Below, in pieces: positions 37,785-50,001 of a stretch of DNA of 64,000 nt; position 1 is the first letter of the stretch; every line of letters starts with the position of its first letter. The notes beneath the pieces were generated by a model. It had not been told where the DNA came from. It worked only from the letters and a program-made list of their open reading frames with translations, and did no database searches. This DNA is from Alloacidobacterium sp963823845. GTDB lineage: Bacteria; Acidobacteriota; Terriglobia; Terriglobales; Acidobacteriaceae. The stretch covers positions 620,001 to 684,000 of the forward strand of contig CAWGND010000013.1 in assembly GCA_963823845.1 (NCBI GenBank), given 5' to 3'. The translations under genes and the position numbers were made by a program.

Positions 37785-39161
37785 ATGAAATTTGTCATTT
37801 TGCTGTTTCTGGGCGCGTGTGCGTTCGGGCAGGTTGTTTATCCGCTGAAAGAAAGTACGAATCATAGATATCTCGTAGACCAGAATAATCAGCCATTTCT
37901 GCTTGTCGGGGACTCACCCCAGTCCCTAATCGGCGTTCTCAGCGAGGCCAGTGCAACGGCCTACTTCGCGGATCGCAGTGCCCACGGGTTCAATGCTGTC
38001 TGGATCAACCTCCTGTGCGATTCGTACACTTTTTGCAATGCCAACGGCACGACCTTTGATGGGATTCAGCCCTTCACATCTGGGACAGGTCCCTCCAACT
38101 ACGATCTATCCACACCTAGTCCTGCCTACTTCTCACGCATAGATGACATGGTAAACCTTGCTGGGGAAAGTGGCCTTACCGTCTTTTTAGATCCGATAGA
38201 GACGGGCGGTTGGCTCCAAACGCTCGAAGCCAATGGAGCAACCAAGGCGTTCAACTACGGAGCCTTTCTGGGGACGCGATACAAGAGCTTCCCGAATATC
38301 GTGTGGCTAAGTGGCAATGATTTTCAAGACTGGAGTACCAGCAGTTTGGACAACAACCTGGTAAAACAGGTGATGGCGGGAATTGCGTCCACCGACTCTG
38401 CTCATCTTCAGACTATCGAATTGGATTATCTTAGGAGCTACTCTTCTCAAGATACGACTTTGACATCCCTTCTCAACCTGAATCAGGTCTACACTTACTA
38501 CGACACTTACGACTATGTTCTAGCGGCCTACAACGCATCTCCTGCGTTGCCAGTTTTTCTTGGTGAAGCGAATTACGAAGGAGAGAACCTTGGCGGCACG
38601 GATGGTGGGTCAGTAGGGAATTTACGAAAACAAGAATACTGGACTTTGTTGTGCGGAGCGACCGGACAGCTTTACGGGAACTTCCAAACCGATCGAACCG
38701 ACTGGACCAGTTTGAGCCAGATCGACTCGACTGGAGTCACCCAACTGGGCTATGTAACCAGTCTATTCAGGAGTATCGCTTGGTGGAACCTCGTACCAGA
38801 CCAGACTCATCAGATAATTACGTCGGGCTATGGAACCTATAGGGGCTCAGCTACCGACCTCCACAACTCCACCTACGCTACCACCGCGTGGATTACCAAT
38901 GGGTCCGTTTCGATTACCTTCACACCAGTATCGACCACCCTTACGGTAAACCTATCGAAATTCAATGGGCCTATTGTGGCCCGTTGGATGGATCCGACGA
39001 ATGGCGTGTTCACTACAGTCATCGGATCGCCATTCCCAAATGCCGGCAGGATGAACCTCGTAACTCCGGGAAACAACAACGAAGGAAGCAGCGATTGGGT
39101 TCTGGTATTAACCACGCAGACGCTCGCGCCACCTACAAACCTGACGGCGACGCCTAACTGA
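37785..39161 (+). CDS. DUF4038-type glycoside hydrolase-like secreted protein
   Basis: 458 residues. The N-terminus MKFVILLFLGACAFGQ is a short signal peptide, either lipoprotein type (LGAC) or cleaved before QVVYP. The (beta/alpha)8-like body starts LVDQNNQPFLLVGDSPQSL, then GFNAVWINLLCDSY, VFLDPIETGGWLQ, PNIVWLSGNDFQDW and FLGEANYEGEN. The last two place candidate catalytic Asp/Glu residues at strand ends, as in the DUF4038/GH140-like group that cleaves side chains of complex pectins. A beta-sandwich (VSITFTPVSTTLTVNLSKFN) follows and the C-terminus ends APPTNLTATPN, like the beginning of an FN3 module that has been cut off. Expected outside the cytoplasm, trimming or remodelling polysaccharide. 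Confidence 0.78.
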   Translation: MKFVILLFLGACAFGQVVYPLKESTNHRYLVDQNNQPFLLVGDSPQSLIGVLSEASATAYFADRSAHGFNAVWINLLCDSYTFCNANGTTFDGIQPFTSGTGPSNYDLSTPSPAYFSRIDDMVNLAGESGLTVFLDPIETGGWLQTLEANGATKAFNYGAFLGTRYKSFPNIVWLSGNDFQDWSTSSLDNNLVKQVMAGIASTDSAHLQTIELDYLRSYSSQDTTLTSLLNLNQVYTYYDTYDYVLAAYNASPALPVFLGEANYEGENLGGTDGGSVGNLRKQEYWTLLCGATGQLYGNFQTDRTDWTSLSQIDSTGVTQLGYVTSLFRSIAWWNLVPDQTHQIITSGYGTYRGSATDLHNSTYATTAWITNGSVSITFTPVSTTLTVNLSKFNGPIVARWMDPTNGVFTTVIGSPFPNAGRMNLVTPGNNNEGSSDWVLVLTTQTLAPPTNLTATPN

Positions 39162-39647
39162 ACGGAACGAAGATCAAGTTGAGGTGAGCAGCGTCTACAG
39201 GACAAGGCGCGGCAACTTGTTGCGCTCAAATAACCCCGTACTTAAGGGATCAACACAGACTTGCCCATGAAATGCACGGTCCGCCACCTCTATTGCAGAA
39301 CGAAGTGTTCTTTGGCAGGACCGTATATGCTGCCATCGCTACTCATAACATCTGCAGCCGGATAGACTCTTCCCCAAGTCAGATTTCAGAGAGCCGTTTG
39401 GACCATTGCGCCATCTCCTTGTTTGCAATGCCGACCCGGCAAAGATTGAGTTCTTTGGCCGTTTCTAGTCTACAAATTTAAGGAATCGCGTGAAAGATCT
39501 TGACGCTTAGGCGTTGTGTGCCTGGGCCTCTTGCAGGCCGATTTCCTCAAGAAAAGAACGCATGGACGATACTGTTCGCATTTGGCGCTTACCACACTGG
39601 CAAAATGCGCCGGTCTATTGGGCCGTAGTGCATTGGAGCGAGCAGAT
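39162..39647. other. 486-nt gap, no supported gene
   Basis: Between the DUF4038 gene and the large IPT/TIG gene. A 69-residue open frame (39272-39481) is present but has no SD, no family resemblance and a composition like non-coding sequence, so it is not annotated. The region probably contains the promoter of the following large gene. No palindromes or terminator-like hairpins stand out. Confidence 0.45.
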
Positions 39648-42600
39648 ATGAAAACCCAAACTTTGCGATCGGCTAAGACTGTGGTGCTTATGCTGATCTT
39701 ATTCAGTTCGATGCTCGGCATTGGCCAGGTCTCGGTCCTGACTCAGCACAATGACAACGCCCGCACGGGGCAGAACCTGAATGAGACTGCCCTCAACACT
39801 TCGAACGTAAACCAAAGCAGCTTCGGCAAGCTCTTCTGGCGTACGGTCGATGGTTATATCTACGCTCAGCCGCTGTATGTGCCAGGGAGTTGCTATACAA
39901 GACGCAACCCACAACGTCGTGTATGTGGCGACGCAACACAACAGCGTATATGCATTTGATGCCGACGATCCAAATGCACCAGCTCCTCTTTGGCACGTGA
40001 ATCTGGGAACGCCGGTACCCATGGAAGATATCTGCATTATTACGGGAGACACGAATCCAAGCGATTGCCCTTATTACGATATCAGCCCAGAGATTGGAAT
40101 TACCAGCACGCCCGTAATTGATCCGGTTGCGGAAATCATTTATGTGGTGGCGAGGACCAAGAACACCAGCGACAGCACCTATCACTATTTTCTTCATGCG
40201 TTAGATTTGACATCCGGAACCGAACAACTCGGAGGGCCCGTAGAGATCACTGGGCAGGTAAGTGGAACCGGCGTGGCCAGCGAAGGCGGCACGCTAGCAT
40301 TCGATCCAACCTATCATAATCAACGCCCCTCTCTGCTACTTGTCAACGGGGTCCTCTACATTGCTTTTGGCTCGGTCGGCGATATAGGAACCTATCATGG
40401 ATGGGTAATGAGTTACAACGCCACCACTTTGCAGCAAGAGGGAATATTCTGTACGTCGCCAGACGGCTCAGATGGTGGGATTTGGTCCGCCGGACAGGGC
40501 CTGGTTGCAGATTCTGCGAACAACGTCTACGCGATAACTTCAAATGGGGACTTCACCGCAAACCTCCAAGGTGGTGCGGATTATGGCGACTCTTACTTAA
40601 AGTTTAGTGGGCCAAGTCTGACTGTAAGTGACTATTTCACACCAGACAATCAAGGAACGCTGGGTGCGGATAATACAGATTTGGGATCCGGTGGTCCCTT
40701 GCTGCTGCCCGGCACTTCAATACTTGTGGGAATGGGTAAGGACGGAGTTTTTCGCGTATTGAATACCGGTAATATGGGCAAGTACAACTCCAGCGTGAAT
40801 AATGATGTGCAGGAGTTCACCGGAACCTCGAGGCCCTTTTTCAGTTCGCCTATCTACTGGAACAGCCCGAATAACGGACCCGTCGTCTACTTCTGGGGAG
40901 CTGGCGGATTTTCTCAAAGGCTTCGCGTTTACAGGATCCACATTTAACACTACTCCCGTTTCGCAAGGCACGATTCAGAATGCCAATGGATTCTCAAATG
41001 CGGCAGCCCTTTCCCTTTCCGCTGATGAAAGCCTGATTGGAACGGGCATCATTTGGGCGTCGCGCAGTATTTCGGCAACACCAACCGGCCCTCCCGTCGC
41101 AGGCGTGGTGAGTGCATATGATGCCACAAATCTCACGACTGAGCTTTGGAACAGCACCCAGAATCTGGCGCGTGATGACGTTGGCAATTACGCCAAATTT
41201 AATCCACCGACCGTTGCAAACGGCAAGGTATATGTTGGTTCGTTTTCGGGACAGCTGCAAGTGTATGGATTGAATCCGCCCCCTGCCTCGGGAGTGCGCT
41301 TTGTTCAGGTAGCATCTGCCACACCGCAATCCTCATCGTCCACAGTATCGGTTAGTTATCCGGGGGCACAGACTGCTGGCGACCTAAATGTAGTGGTAGT
41401 GGGCTGGAACGACAGCACTTCTAGTGTGCAGTCTATTACAGATTCTGCGGGGAATAGCTATGCGTTAGCCGCCGCGCCGACTAAGGGAACGGCGTTGACA
41501 CAATCGATCTATTACGCCAAAAGTATTGTCGGAGCCAACAGCAATACCGTCACGGTTACTTTCAATCAAGCTGCGAGCCTGCCTGACGTGCGAATTCTGG
41601 AATACAGCGGCGTGAGTTCTTCGAGCCCACTGGATGTGTCAGCTGGCGCAAGTGGAAACAGCTATGTTGCCGATAGTGGCGCCGCGACGACAACAGCTGC
41701 GGATGAATTGATTATCGGAGCGAATACCGTCCAGAGTAACAAAACCGTTGACCCGGGTGCCCCCTTTACTTCGAGAGTGATCACGGCCTCGGATTCTGAT
41801 ATCGCCGAAGACCGTGTGGTCAATGTGCCTGGAAGTTACCACTCATGGGCGCCTCTGAATGCATCTGGAGCATGGGTCATGCAAGTCGTCACGTTCCGAG
41901 CTGTTGCACAAAGTGCAGTGCCGTTCGTGACGAGTGTATCCCCGAGCAGCGGACCGGTAGCGGGCGGGACGGCGGTGACGATCACGGGGACGAACTTCGC
42001 GGCGGGAGCGACGGTGACGTTTGGCAGTGCGGCGGCGACCAACGTGGTGGTGGTGAACAGCACGACGATCACGGCGACCACTCCGGCGGGGAGTGCGGGC
42101 GCGGTGACGGTGACGGTGACTAACTCGGGAGGGCAGAGCGGAAGCCTGGCCAGCGGGTTTACCTATATCGGAACGCCGACGGTGAGCAGTGTGAGTCCGA
42201 ACAGCGGGTCGACTTCGGGCGGGACAGCGGTGACGATCACGGGGACGAACTTCGCGGCGGGAGCGACGGTAACGTTCGGCAGCGCGGCGGCGACCAGCGT
42301 GGTGGTGGTGAACAGCACGACGATCACGGCAACCACGCCGGCGGGCAGTGCGGGAGCGGTGACGGTGACGGTGACCAACCTTGTTGGGTCGCAGAGCGGG
42401 AGCCTGGCGAGCGGGTACACCTATGTGGTGAAGCCGACGGTAAGCAGTGTATCCCCGAGCAGCGGACCGGTAGCGGGCGGGACGGCGGTGACGATCACGG
42501 GGACGAACTTCGCGGCGGGAGCGACGGTGACGTTTGGCAGCAGCGGCGGCGACCAGCGTGGTGGTGGTGAACAGCACGACGATCACGGCGACCACTCCGG

Positions 42601-45600
42601 CGGGGAGTGCGGGCGCGGCGACGGTGACGGTGACTAACTCGGGAGGGCAGAGCGGCAGCCTGGCCAACGGGTTTACCTATATCGGACAGCCGACGGTGAC
42701 CAGCGTATCGCCGAACAACGGACCGGTGGCGGGTGGCACGGCGGTGACGATCACGGGGACGAACTTCGCCGCGGGAGCGACGGTGACGTTTGGCAGCGCG
42801 GCGGCGACGAACGTGGTGGTGGTGAACAGCACGACGATCACGGCGAAGACGCCGGCCGGGAGTGCCGGAGCGGTGACGGTGACGGTGACCAACTCGGGCG
42901 GGCAAGCGGGAACCTGGCGAATGGGTTCACCTACAACGCGCTCGGTGGCGATCAGCTTTGCGCAGGTAGCCTCGGCGACGCCGCAGTCATCAACAGCGAG
43001 CGTGTCGGTGACGTATCCTGCAGCGCAGACGTCAGGCGACATGAACGTGGTGGTGGTGGGATGGAACGACACCACGGCGACGGTGCAGTCGGTGAAGGAC
43101 AGTGCGGGGAACACCTATAATCTGGCGATCGGGCCGACCGAGCGGGACGGCCTTGCAGCAATCGATCTACTATGCGGCGAACATAGTGGGTGGCAGCAAC
43201 ACGGTGACGGTGACGTTCAGCCGGCGGCGGCGTATCCGGATGTGCGCATACTGGAGTACCGGGGAGTGACGGCAGCTGGATGTGACGGCGGGGGCGAGCG
43301 GGAACAGTGCGAGCGCGAGCAGCGGCGCGGCGACGACGACCGGAGCCAACGAGTTGATCTTCGGGGCGAACACGGTGGCGACGACGACGGGGGCGGCGGG
43401 AAGCGGATTTACCTCGCGGATCATCACACGCCGGACGGAGATATTGCCGAGGACAAGATGGTGACGGCGGCGGGCAGCAACAGTGCCACGGCGACGTTGA
43501 CCTCCTCCGGTCCCTGGGTCATGCAAATGGTCGGCTTCTCGCCCGTTTCTGGTCCGGCGCCGACGGTGAGCAGTGTGTCTCCGAACAGCGGGTCAACTGC
43601 GGGCGGAACGGCGGTGACGATCACGGGGACGAACTTCGCTGCTGGGGCGACGGTGAGGTTCGGCAGCGCGGCGGCGACCAACGTGGTGGTGGTGAACAGC
43701 ACGACGATCACGGCGACAACTCCGGCGGGCAGTGCGGGCGCGGCGACGGTGACGGTGACTAACTCGGGTGGGCAGAGCGGGAGCCTGGCCAGCGGGTTTA
43801 CCTACATTGCGGGGCCGACGGTGAGCGAGTGTATCGCCGAGCAGCGGAGCGGTGGCGGGCGGGACGGCGGTGACGATCACGGGGACGAACTTCGCGGCGG
43901 GCGCGACGGTGACGTTTGGCAGCGCGGCGGCGACCAACGTGGTGGTGGTGAACAGCACGACGATCACGGCGACGACGCCGGCGGGCAGTGCGGGTGCGGT
44001 GACGGTGACGGTGACAACTCGGGTGGGCAGAGCGGAAGCCTGGCCAGCGGATTTACCTATATCGGAACGCCGACGGTGAGCAGTGTGAGTCCGAACAGCG
44101 GGTCGACTTCGGGCGGGACGGCGGTGACGATCACGGGGACGAACTTCGCGGCGGGCGCGACGGTGACGTTTGGCAGCGCGGCGGCGACCAACGTGGTGGT
44201 GGTGAACAGCACGACGATCACGGCGACCACGCCGGCGGGCAGTGCGGGGGCGGTGACGGTGACGGTGACCAACCTGTTGGGTCGCAGAGCGGGAGCCTGA
44301 CCAATGGGTACACCTATGTGGTGAAGCCGACGGTAAGCAGTGTATCCCCGAACAGCGGACCGGTGGCGGGCGGGACGGCGGTGACGATCACGGGGACGAA
44401 CTTCGCGGCGGGAGCGACGGTGACGTTTGGCAGCGCGGCGGCGACGAACGTGGTGGTGGTGAACAGCACGACGATCACGGCGACGACCCGGCGGGCAGTG
44501 CGGGCGCGGCGACGGTGACGGTGACTAACTCGGACGGGCAGAGCGGGAGCCTGGCCAGCGGATTTACCTATATCGGACAGCCGACGGTGACGAGCGTATC
44601 GCCGAACAACGGACCGGTGGCGGGTGGAACGGCAGTGACGATCACGGGGACGAACTTCGCCGCGGGTGCGACGGTGACGTTTGGCAGCGCGGCGGCGACG
44701 AACGTGGTGGTGGTGAACAGCACGACGATCACGGCGACGACGCCGGCCGGGAGTGCCGGAGCGGTGACGGTGACGGTGACCAATCGGGCGGGCAGAGCGG
44801 GAGCCTGGCGAATGGGTTCACCTACAACGCGCTCGGTGGCGATCAGCTTTGCGCAGGTAGCCTCGGCGACGCCGCAGTCACCAACAGCAACGCGTGAGCG
44901 TGACGCTATCCGGCAGCGCAGACGTCAGGGGATCTGAACGTGGTGGTGGTGGGATGGAACGACACCACGGCGACGGTGCAGTCGGTGAAGGACAGTGCGG
45001 GGAACACCTATCAGTCTGGCGATCGGGCCGACAAGCGGGACGGCATTGCGGCAATCGATCTACTATGCGGCGAACATCGTGGGTGGCAGCAAACGGTGAC
45101 GGTGACGTTCAGCCAGGCGGCGGCGTATCCGGATGTGCGCATTCTGGAGTACCGGGGAGTGACGACGCTGGATGTGACGGCGGGGGCGAGCGGGAGCAGT
45201 GCGAGCGCGAGCAGCGGCGCGGCGACGACGACCGAGTGCCAACGAGTTGATCTTCGGGGCGAACATGGTGGCGACGACGACGGGGCGGCGGGGAGCGGAT
45301 TTACCTCGCGGATCATCACACGCCGGACGGAGATATCGCCGAGGACAAGGTGGTGACGGCAGCGGGCAGCAACAGTGCCACGGCGACGTTGACCTCCGCC
45401 GGTCCCTGGGTCATGCAAATGGTCGGCTTCGTGCCCGTTTCTGGTCCGGCACCGACGGTGAGCAGTGTGTCGCCGAACAGCGGGTCGACTTCGGGCGGAA
45501 CGGCGGTGACGATCACGGGGACGAACTTCGTTGCTGGGGCGACGGTGAGCTTCGGCAGCGCGGCGGCGACCAGCGTGGCGGTGGTGAACAGCACGACGAT

Positions 45601-48600
45601 CACGGCGACCACGCCGGCGGGCAGTGCGGGCGCGGCGACGGTGACGGTGACTAACTCGGGAGGGCAGAGCGGGAGCCTGGCCAGCGGGTTTACCTACATT
45701 CCGGGACCGACGGTGACGAGTGTGTCGCCGAGCAGCGGAGCGGTGGCGGGCGGGACGGCGGTGACGATCACGGGGACGAACTTCGCGGCGGGAGCGACGG
45801 TGACGTTTGGCAGCACGGCGGCGACCAGCGTGGTGGTGGTGAACAGCACGACGATCACGGCGACCACTCCGGCGGGGAGTGCGGGCGCGGCGACGGTGAC
45901 GGTGACTAACTCGGGAGGGCAGAGCGGCAGCCTGGCCAGCGGGTTTACCTATATCGGAACGCCGACGGTGAGCAGTGTGAGTCCGAACAGCGGGTCGACT
46001 TCGGGCGGGACAGCGGTGACGATCACGGGGACGAACTTCGCGGCGGGAGCGACGGTGACGTTTGGCAGCGCGGCGGCGACCAGCGTGGTGGTGGTGAACA
46101 GCACGACGATCACGGCAACCACGCCGGCGGGCAGTGCGGGAGCGGTGACGGTGACGGTGACCAACCTTGTTGGGTCGCAGAGCGGGAGCCTGGCGAGTGG
46201 GTACACCTATGTGGTGAAGCCGACGGTAAGCAGTGTATCCCCGAGCAGCGGAGCGGTAGCGGGCGGGACGGCGGTGACGATCACGGGGACGAACTTCGCG
46301 GCGGGAGCGACGGTGACGTTTGGCAGCGCGGCGGCGACCAGCGTGGTGGTGGTGAACAGCACGACGATCACGGCGACCACTCCGGCGGGGAGTGCGGGCG
46401 CGGCGACGGTGACGGTGACTAACTCGGGAGGGCAGAGCGGCAGCCTGGCCAACGGGTTTACCTATATCGGAACGCCGACGGTGAGCAGTGTGACTCCGAA
46501 CAACGGGTCGACGGCGGGCGGGACGGCGGTGACGATCACGGGGACGAACTTCGCGGCGGGAGCGACGGTGACGTTTGGCAGCGCGGCGGCGACGAGCGTG
46601 GTGGTGGTGAACAGCACGACGATCACGGCGACCACGCCGGCGGGCAGTGCGGGAGCGGTGACGGTGACGGTGACCAACCTTGTTGGGTCGCAGAGCGGGA
46701 GCCTGGCGAGTGGGTACACCTATGTGGTGAAGCCGACGGTAAGCAGTGTATCCCCGAGCAGCGGACCGGTAGCGGGCGGGACGGCGGTGACGATCACGGG
46801 GACGAACTTCGCGGCGGGAGCGACGGTGACGTTTGGCAGCACGGCGGCGACCAGCGTGGTGGTGGTGAACAGCACGACGATCACGGCGACCACTCCGGCG
46901 GGGAGTGCGGGCGCGGCGACGGTGACGGTGACTAACTCGGGAGGGCAGAGCGGCAGCCTGGCCAGCGGGTTTACCTATATCGGACAGCCGACGGTGACGA
47001 GCGTATCGCCGAACAACGGACCGGTGGCGGGTGGCACGGCGGTGACCATCACGGGGACGAACTTCGCCACGGGAGCGACGGTGACGTTTGGCAGCGCGGC
47101 GGCGACGAGCGTGGTGGTGGTGAACAGCACGACGATCACGGCGAAGACGCCGGCCGGGAGTGCCGGAGCGGTGACGGTGACGGTGACCAACTCGGGCGGG
47201 CTGAGCGGGAACCTGGCGAGTGGGTTCACCTACAACGCCTCGGTGGCGATCAGCTTTGCGCAGGTAGCCTCGGCGACGCCGCAGTCATCAACAGCGAGCG
47301 TGTCGGTGACGTATCCTGCAGCGCAGACGTCAGGCGACATGAACGTGGTGGTGGTGGGATGGAACGACACCACGGCGACGGTGCAGTCGGTGAAGGACAG
47401 TGCGGGCAACACCTATAAGCTGGCGCTCGGGCCGACCGAGGGGACGGCCTTGCAGCAATCGATCTACTATGCGGCGGACATAGTGAGTGGCGGCAACACG
47501 GTAACGGTGACGTTCAGCGCGGCGGCGGCGTTTCCGGATGTGCGCATACTGGAGTACCGGGGAGTGACGGCAGTAGATGTGACGGCGGGCGCGAGCGGGA
47601 ACAGTGCGAGCGCGAGCAGCGGCGCGGCGACGACGACCGGAGCCAACGAGTTGATCTTCGGGGCGAATACGGTGGCGACGACGACGGGGGCGGCGGGAAG
47701 CGGATTTACCTCGCGGATCATCACGCCGGACGGAGATATCGCCGAGGACAAGGTGGTAACAGCAGCGGGCAGCAACAGTGCCACGGCGACACTGACCTCC
47801 GCCGGTCCCTGGGTCATGCAAATGGTCGGCTTCGTGCCTGCCAGCAGCGGACCAGATAACAGCCCACCGACGTCACCCAGCAATTTAGCTGTAACCGGAC
47901 CAGTCGTTCAGAACACGCAGGGCTACATTAATACGACTTTTCTGACGACCCATACGACGGCACCATTTGACAGCACTGGTGGCGATCTGATCGTGGTCTG
48001 CGCCTCATCTCACGCCGGCGTCACGATGACGCCGTCAGACAGCTTCAATAACACCTGGATTGCTGCTGCGGGTCCTACAAATACCAGCACAGGTTTCGAT
48101 CTGCGGACTGAGGTCTGGTATGCGAAAAGTCCGACCGTGGGCCCTGGCCACACGTTCACTCTGAATCTTTCGGCAGCGGAATCGCTGGTGATTTCGGTGA
48201 TCGTAGTGAAGGGCTCGAACACTTCATCGCCAATCGATCAGATTTCCGCGATTAGCGACGACGGAGGTTCACAGTCACTCAACGTGAGCAGTCCGAGCAT
48301 CACTACAACCAACAGCAACGACCTCTTGATCGGCTTTGCAAAAAGCTCGGTTTCTGAAACGTTTACTTCCGGGACTGGTTACACGCCGCAGCCAGTGGCG
48401 TCTTCAGACTTCCTTGATGCCGAATCTGAGGCCGCTGCTATGCCTGGTACTTACAGCGCTACGTTCACCATAAATGCCGCCGCGACATGGCAAGACGTGG
48501 TTGCGGCTGTGAGCACGTCGGCGGTAAACGTAAATATTTCGTGGAACCCCTCGACCGATAACGTCGGTGTGACCGGCTACTTGCTGGAGCGCTGCCAGGG

Positions 48601-48874
48601 CGGGGGGTGCACTAATTTTACGCAGATTGCTACGACTACCGGCACGGTTTATACCGACACCGGGCTGACGGCGTCCACTTCCTATAGCTATCGAGTGCGG
48701 GCTACCGATGCGGCGGGAAACTTAAGCAATTATTCCAATATCCTGACGATCACGTCACCGAGCGGAGGGGGAAGCGCCGCCCTTGCGACTTCGACACAAG
48801 TGACGGCGACAGCCGAGAAAGATCCATCGATCCAAGATGGCTTCGAGAGAATCTGCAGACTTGAGACGGTATGA
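39648..48874 (+). CDS. Giant secreted beta-propeller/IPT-TIG repeat protein (many frame breaks)
   Basis: Apparent single gene of ~9.2 kb (about 3070 residues), ATG 39648. The signal peptide is KTVVLMLILFSSMLGIGQ. Domains in order: PQQ-like beta-propeller (39720-41280, VYVATQHNSVYAFDADD and SPIYWNSPNNGPVVYFW); jelly-roll-like module A1; four IPT/TIG; A2; five IPT/TIG; A3; seven IPT/TIG; A4; a related module (QGYINTTFLTTHTT, ~47915); an FN3 module (ISWNPSTDNVGVTGYLLERC). Two breaks lie in the propeller (~39889, extra G; ~40908). Many more lie in A2, A3 and IPT units 3-9. From 45350 to 48874 the frame is clean (1174 residues). Expected outside the cell as a matrix or adhesion protein. Whether the breaks are real is unresolved. 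The stop overlaps ATGA of the next gene. Confidence 0.75.
41293..41910 (+). repeat. Jelly-roll-like module A1 (intact)
   Basis: First copy of a ~600-bp module that begins FVQVASATPQSSSS and contains DLNVVVVGWNDSTSSV, SIYYAKSIVG, RILEYSGVS and AWVMQVVTFRAV. It is more diverged than A2-A4 and reads without a break. The same fold recurs in the protein at 50345. Confidence 0.7.
41921..42938 (+). repeat. IPT/TIG array 1 (four units)
   Basis: Four ~255-258-bp units, each with GGTAVTITGTNFAAGATVTF, then NVVVVNSTTITA and TPAGSAGA. Starts are near 41925, 42177, 42432 and 42690. Unit 3 has an extra base near 42541 (GCAGCAGCGG against the consensus GCAGCGCGG), which shifts the frame. Units differ by few bases. 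Confidence 0.85.
42949..43556 (+). repeat. Module A2 (frame-broken copy)
   Basis: Copy of module A with several single-base indels compared with A4, for example ACGCGCTCGG against ACGCCTCGG and ATCACACGCCGG against ATCACGCCGG. Some are shared with A3. Confidence 0.75.
43558..44830 (+). repeat. IPT/TIG array 2 (five units)
   Basis: Units start near 43558, 43815, 44070, 44326 and 44580. Indels compared with array 3 are visible near 43826 (extra G), 44030 (missing T), 44276 (missing T), 44487 (missing G) and 44785 (missing C). Confidence 0.85.
44839..45448 (+). repeat. Module A3 (frame-broken copy)
   Basis: Copy of module A sharing some indels with A2 and having private ones (44886-44935 is heavily altered). 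It becomes in-frame again near 45350. Confidence 0.75.
45452..47238 (+). repeat. IPT/TIG array 3 (seven intact units)
   Basis: Units start near 45450, 45705, 45960, 46218, 46473, 46731 and 46986. All read in one frame. Unit pairs alternate between two subtypes (ending in FTYIG or in YTYVV), which points to growth by duplication of two-unit blocks. Confidence 0.88.
47243..47845 (+). repeat. Module A4 (intact)
   Basis: Intact copy (SFAQVASATPQSSTASVSVT), useful as the reference for A2 and A3. It is followed by a distinct but related module (~47890-48510) and an FN3 module. Confidence 0.8.
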
Positions 48875-48875
48875 C

Positions 48876-49892
48876 ATGACACGATATGAAATGGCTTGCT
48901 TCCTGATCGGATCGCTCTTTTGGGGTCAGACTGCATGCTCACAATCCACATCGGCGGTCCGGAAACCTGCCGATTTGACTGCTAGCCTCGGTGCGACCGC
49001 TTCCGATCAAACCCGGCAGGCGAAAACCTCGAATACTCCGCCAGATGCCCCCGTAATCACGATCGACGGCCTTTGTGACGATGCGGGAGCGAACAAAACT
49101 ACGGCTTCCAACTGCAAAACTGTAATCACGCGCGCCCAATTCGAAAGGGTGATTGACGCGGTCCAGCCTGGCATGCCAAAACGCGCACGCCAAGAGTTTG
49201 CACTCGATTATGTCGATTTCTTAATGATGGCCAAAAAGGCAGAGCAGATGGGTCTCGACAATGGAACGAGCTATGAAGAGCAAATGAAACTCGCTCGCAT
49301 TCAAGTTTTGTCTCGAGATCTGAAGAAAGTAATCCAGGAAAAGGCTTCTCAGATCTCGGAAAAGGATATCGAAGACTATTACCACGACAACGCGGCGAGA
49401 TTCGAGAAGGCTGAGGTGGAGCGGATCTACGTCCCGAAAGCTCAACAGGTGCCGTTACCTTCCTCCAAAATGCTGAGCGATGCTGACAAGCAAAAGTGCT
49501 CGCAGGAGTCGGAACAAACGATGAAAGAGGAAGCCGACAGTCTACGTGCACGTGCGGTTGCTGGTGAAGAGTTCAGCAAACTACAGGCGGATTCTTACCA
49601 AGCTGCCGGGATCAAGAGTGCCGCTCCTGCTACGAGCATGGTGATCAGGCGCGTCTCGTTGCCACCAAACCAGGTTTTGGTTATGGATCTGAAACCCGGC
49701 GAGGTTTCATCAGTTCTTGCGGACCCAAACGGGCTTGATATTTACAAAGTCAAGACCAAAGATACGCTTTCCTTGGATCAAGTTAGGGAAGAAATCAAAG
49801 CAACTTTACGCTCTCAGCGCATCCAGGACGAAATGCGCGGCATCCAGGACTCCGCGACTCCTACCCTCGACGAAAGCTATTTTGCCCGTTAA
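48876..49892 (+). CDS. Periplasmic SurA/PrsA-like peptidyl-prolyl isomerase or chaperone
   Basis: 338 residues from the ATG at 48876, one base after the stop of the giant gene. The hydrophobic start (MACFLIGSLFWGQTACSQ) fits a lipoprotein or cleaved signal. After a Ser/Thr-rich linker come APVITIDGLCDD, VITRAQFERVIDAVQP and ALDYVDFLMMAKKAEQMGLD, the SurA_N-like helices. A parvulin-like C-terminal part follows (EEADSLRARAVAGEEFSKLQ, LKPGEVSSVLADPNGLDIYK). The central parvulin active-site pattern is weak, so it may act mainly as a holdase. Tight coupling to the giant repeat protein suggests it helps that protein fold or cross the periplasm. This is inference from gene order. Confidence 0.75.
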   Translation: MTRYEMACFLIGSLFWGQTACSQSTSAVRKPADLTASLGATASDQTRQAKTSNTPPDAPVITIDGLCDDAGANKTTASNCKTVITRAQFERVIDAVQPGMPKRARQEFALDYVDFLMMAKKAEQMGLDNGTSYEEQMKLARIQVLSRDLKKVIQEKASQISEKDIEDYYHDNAARFEKAEVERIYVPKAQQVPLPSSKMLSDADKQKCSQESEQTMKEEADSLRARAVAGEEFSKLQADSYQAAGIKSAAPATSMVIRRVSLPPNQVLVMDLKPGEVSSVLADPNGLDIYKVKTKDTLSLDQVREEIKATLRSQRIQDEMRGIQDSATPTLDESYFAR

Positions 49893-50001
49893 TTTATTCA
49901 ATCTCGCTCACTGTAAGTCAAATGTCTTAGGCCAATCGCCCGCCACCAAAGGGGCCTTAAGAGCTGGCGCAACACATCAATACTTAACTTATTCGTCGCA
50001 T

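Noticed and set aside
39272..39481. 69-codon ORF in the gap before the giant gene
   Set aside because: No SD, no family resemblance, and composition not like the neighbouring genes.
41843..42667. Long antisense open frame (274 codons), and similar ones throughout the IPT arrays
   Set aside because: GC-rich repeats with few stops give open frames on both strands. The + strand encodes recognisable IPT/TIG units; the antisense products are low-complexity and repeat with the same period.
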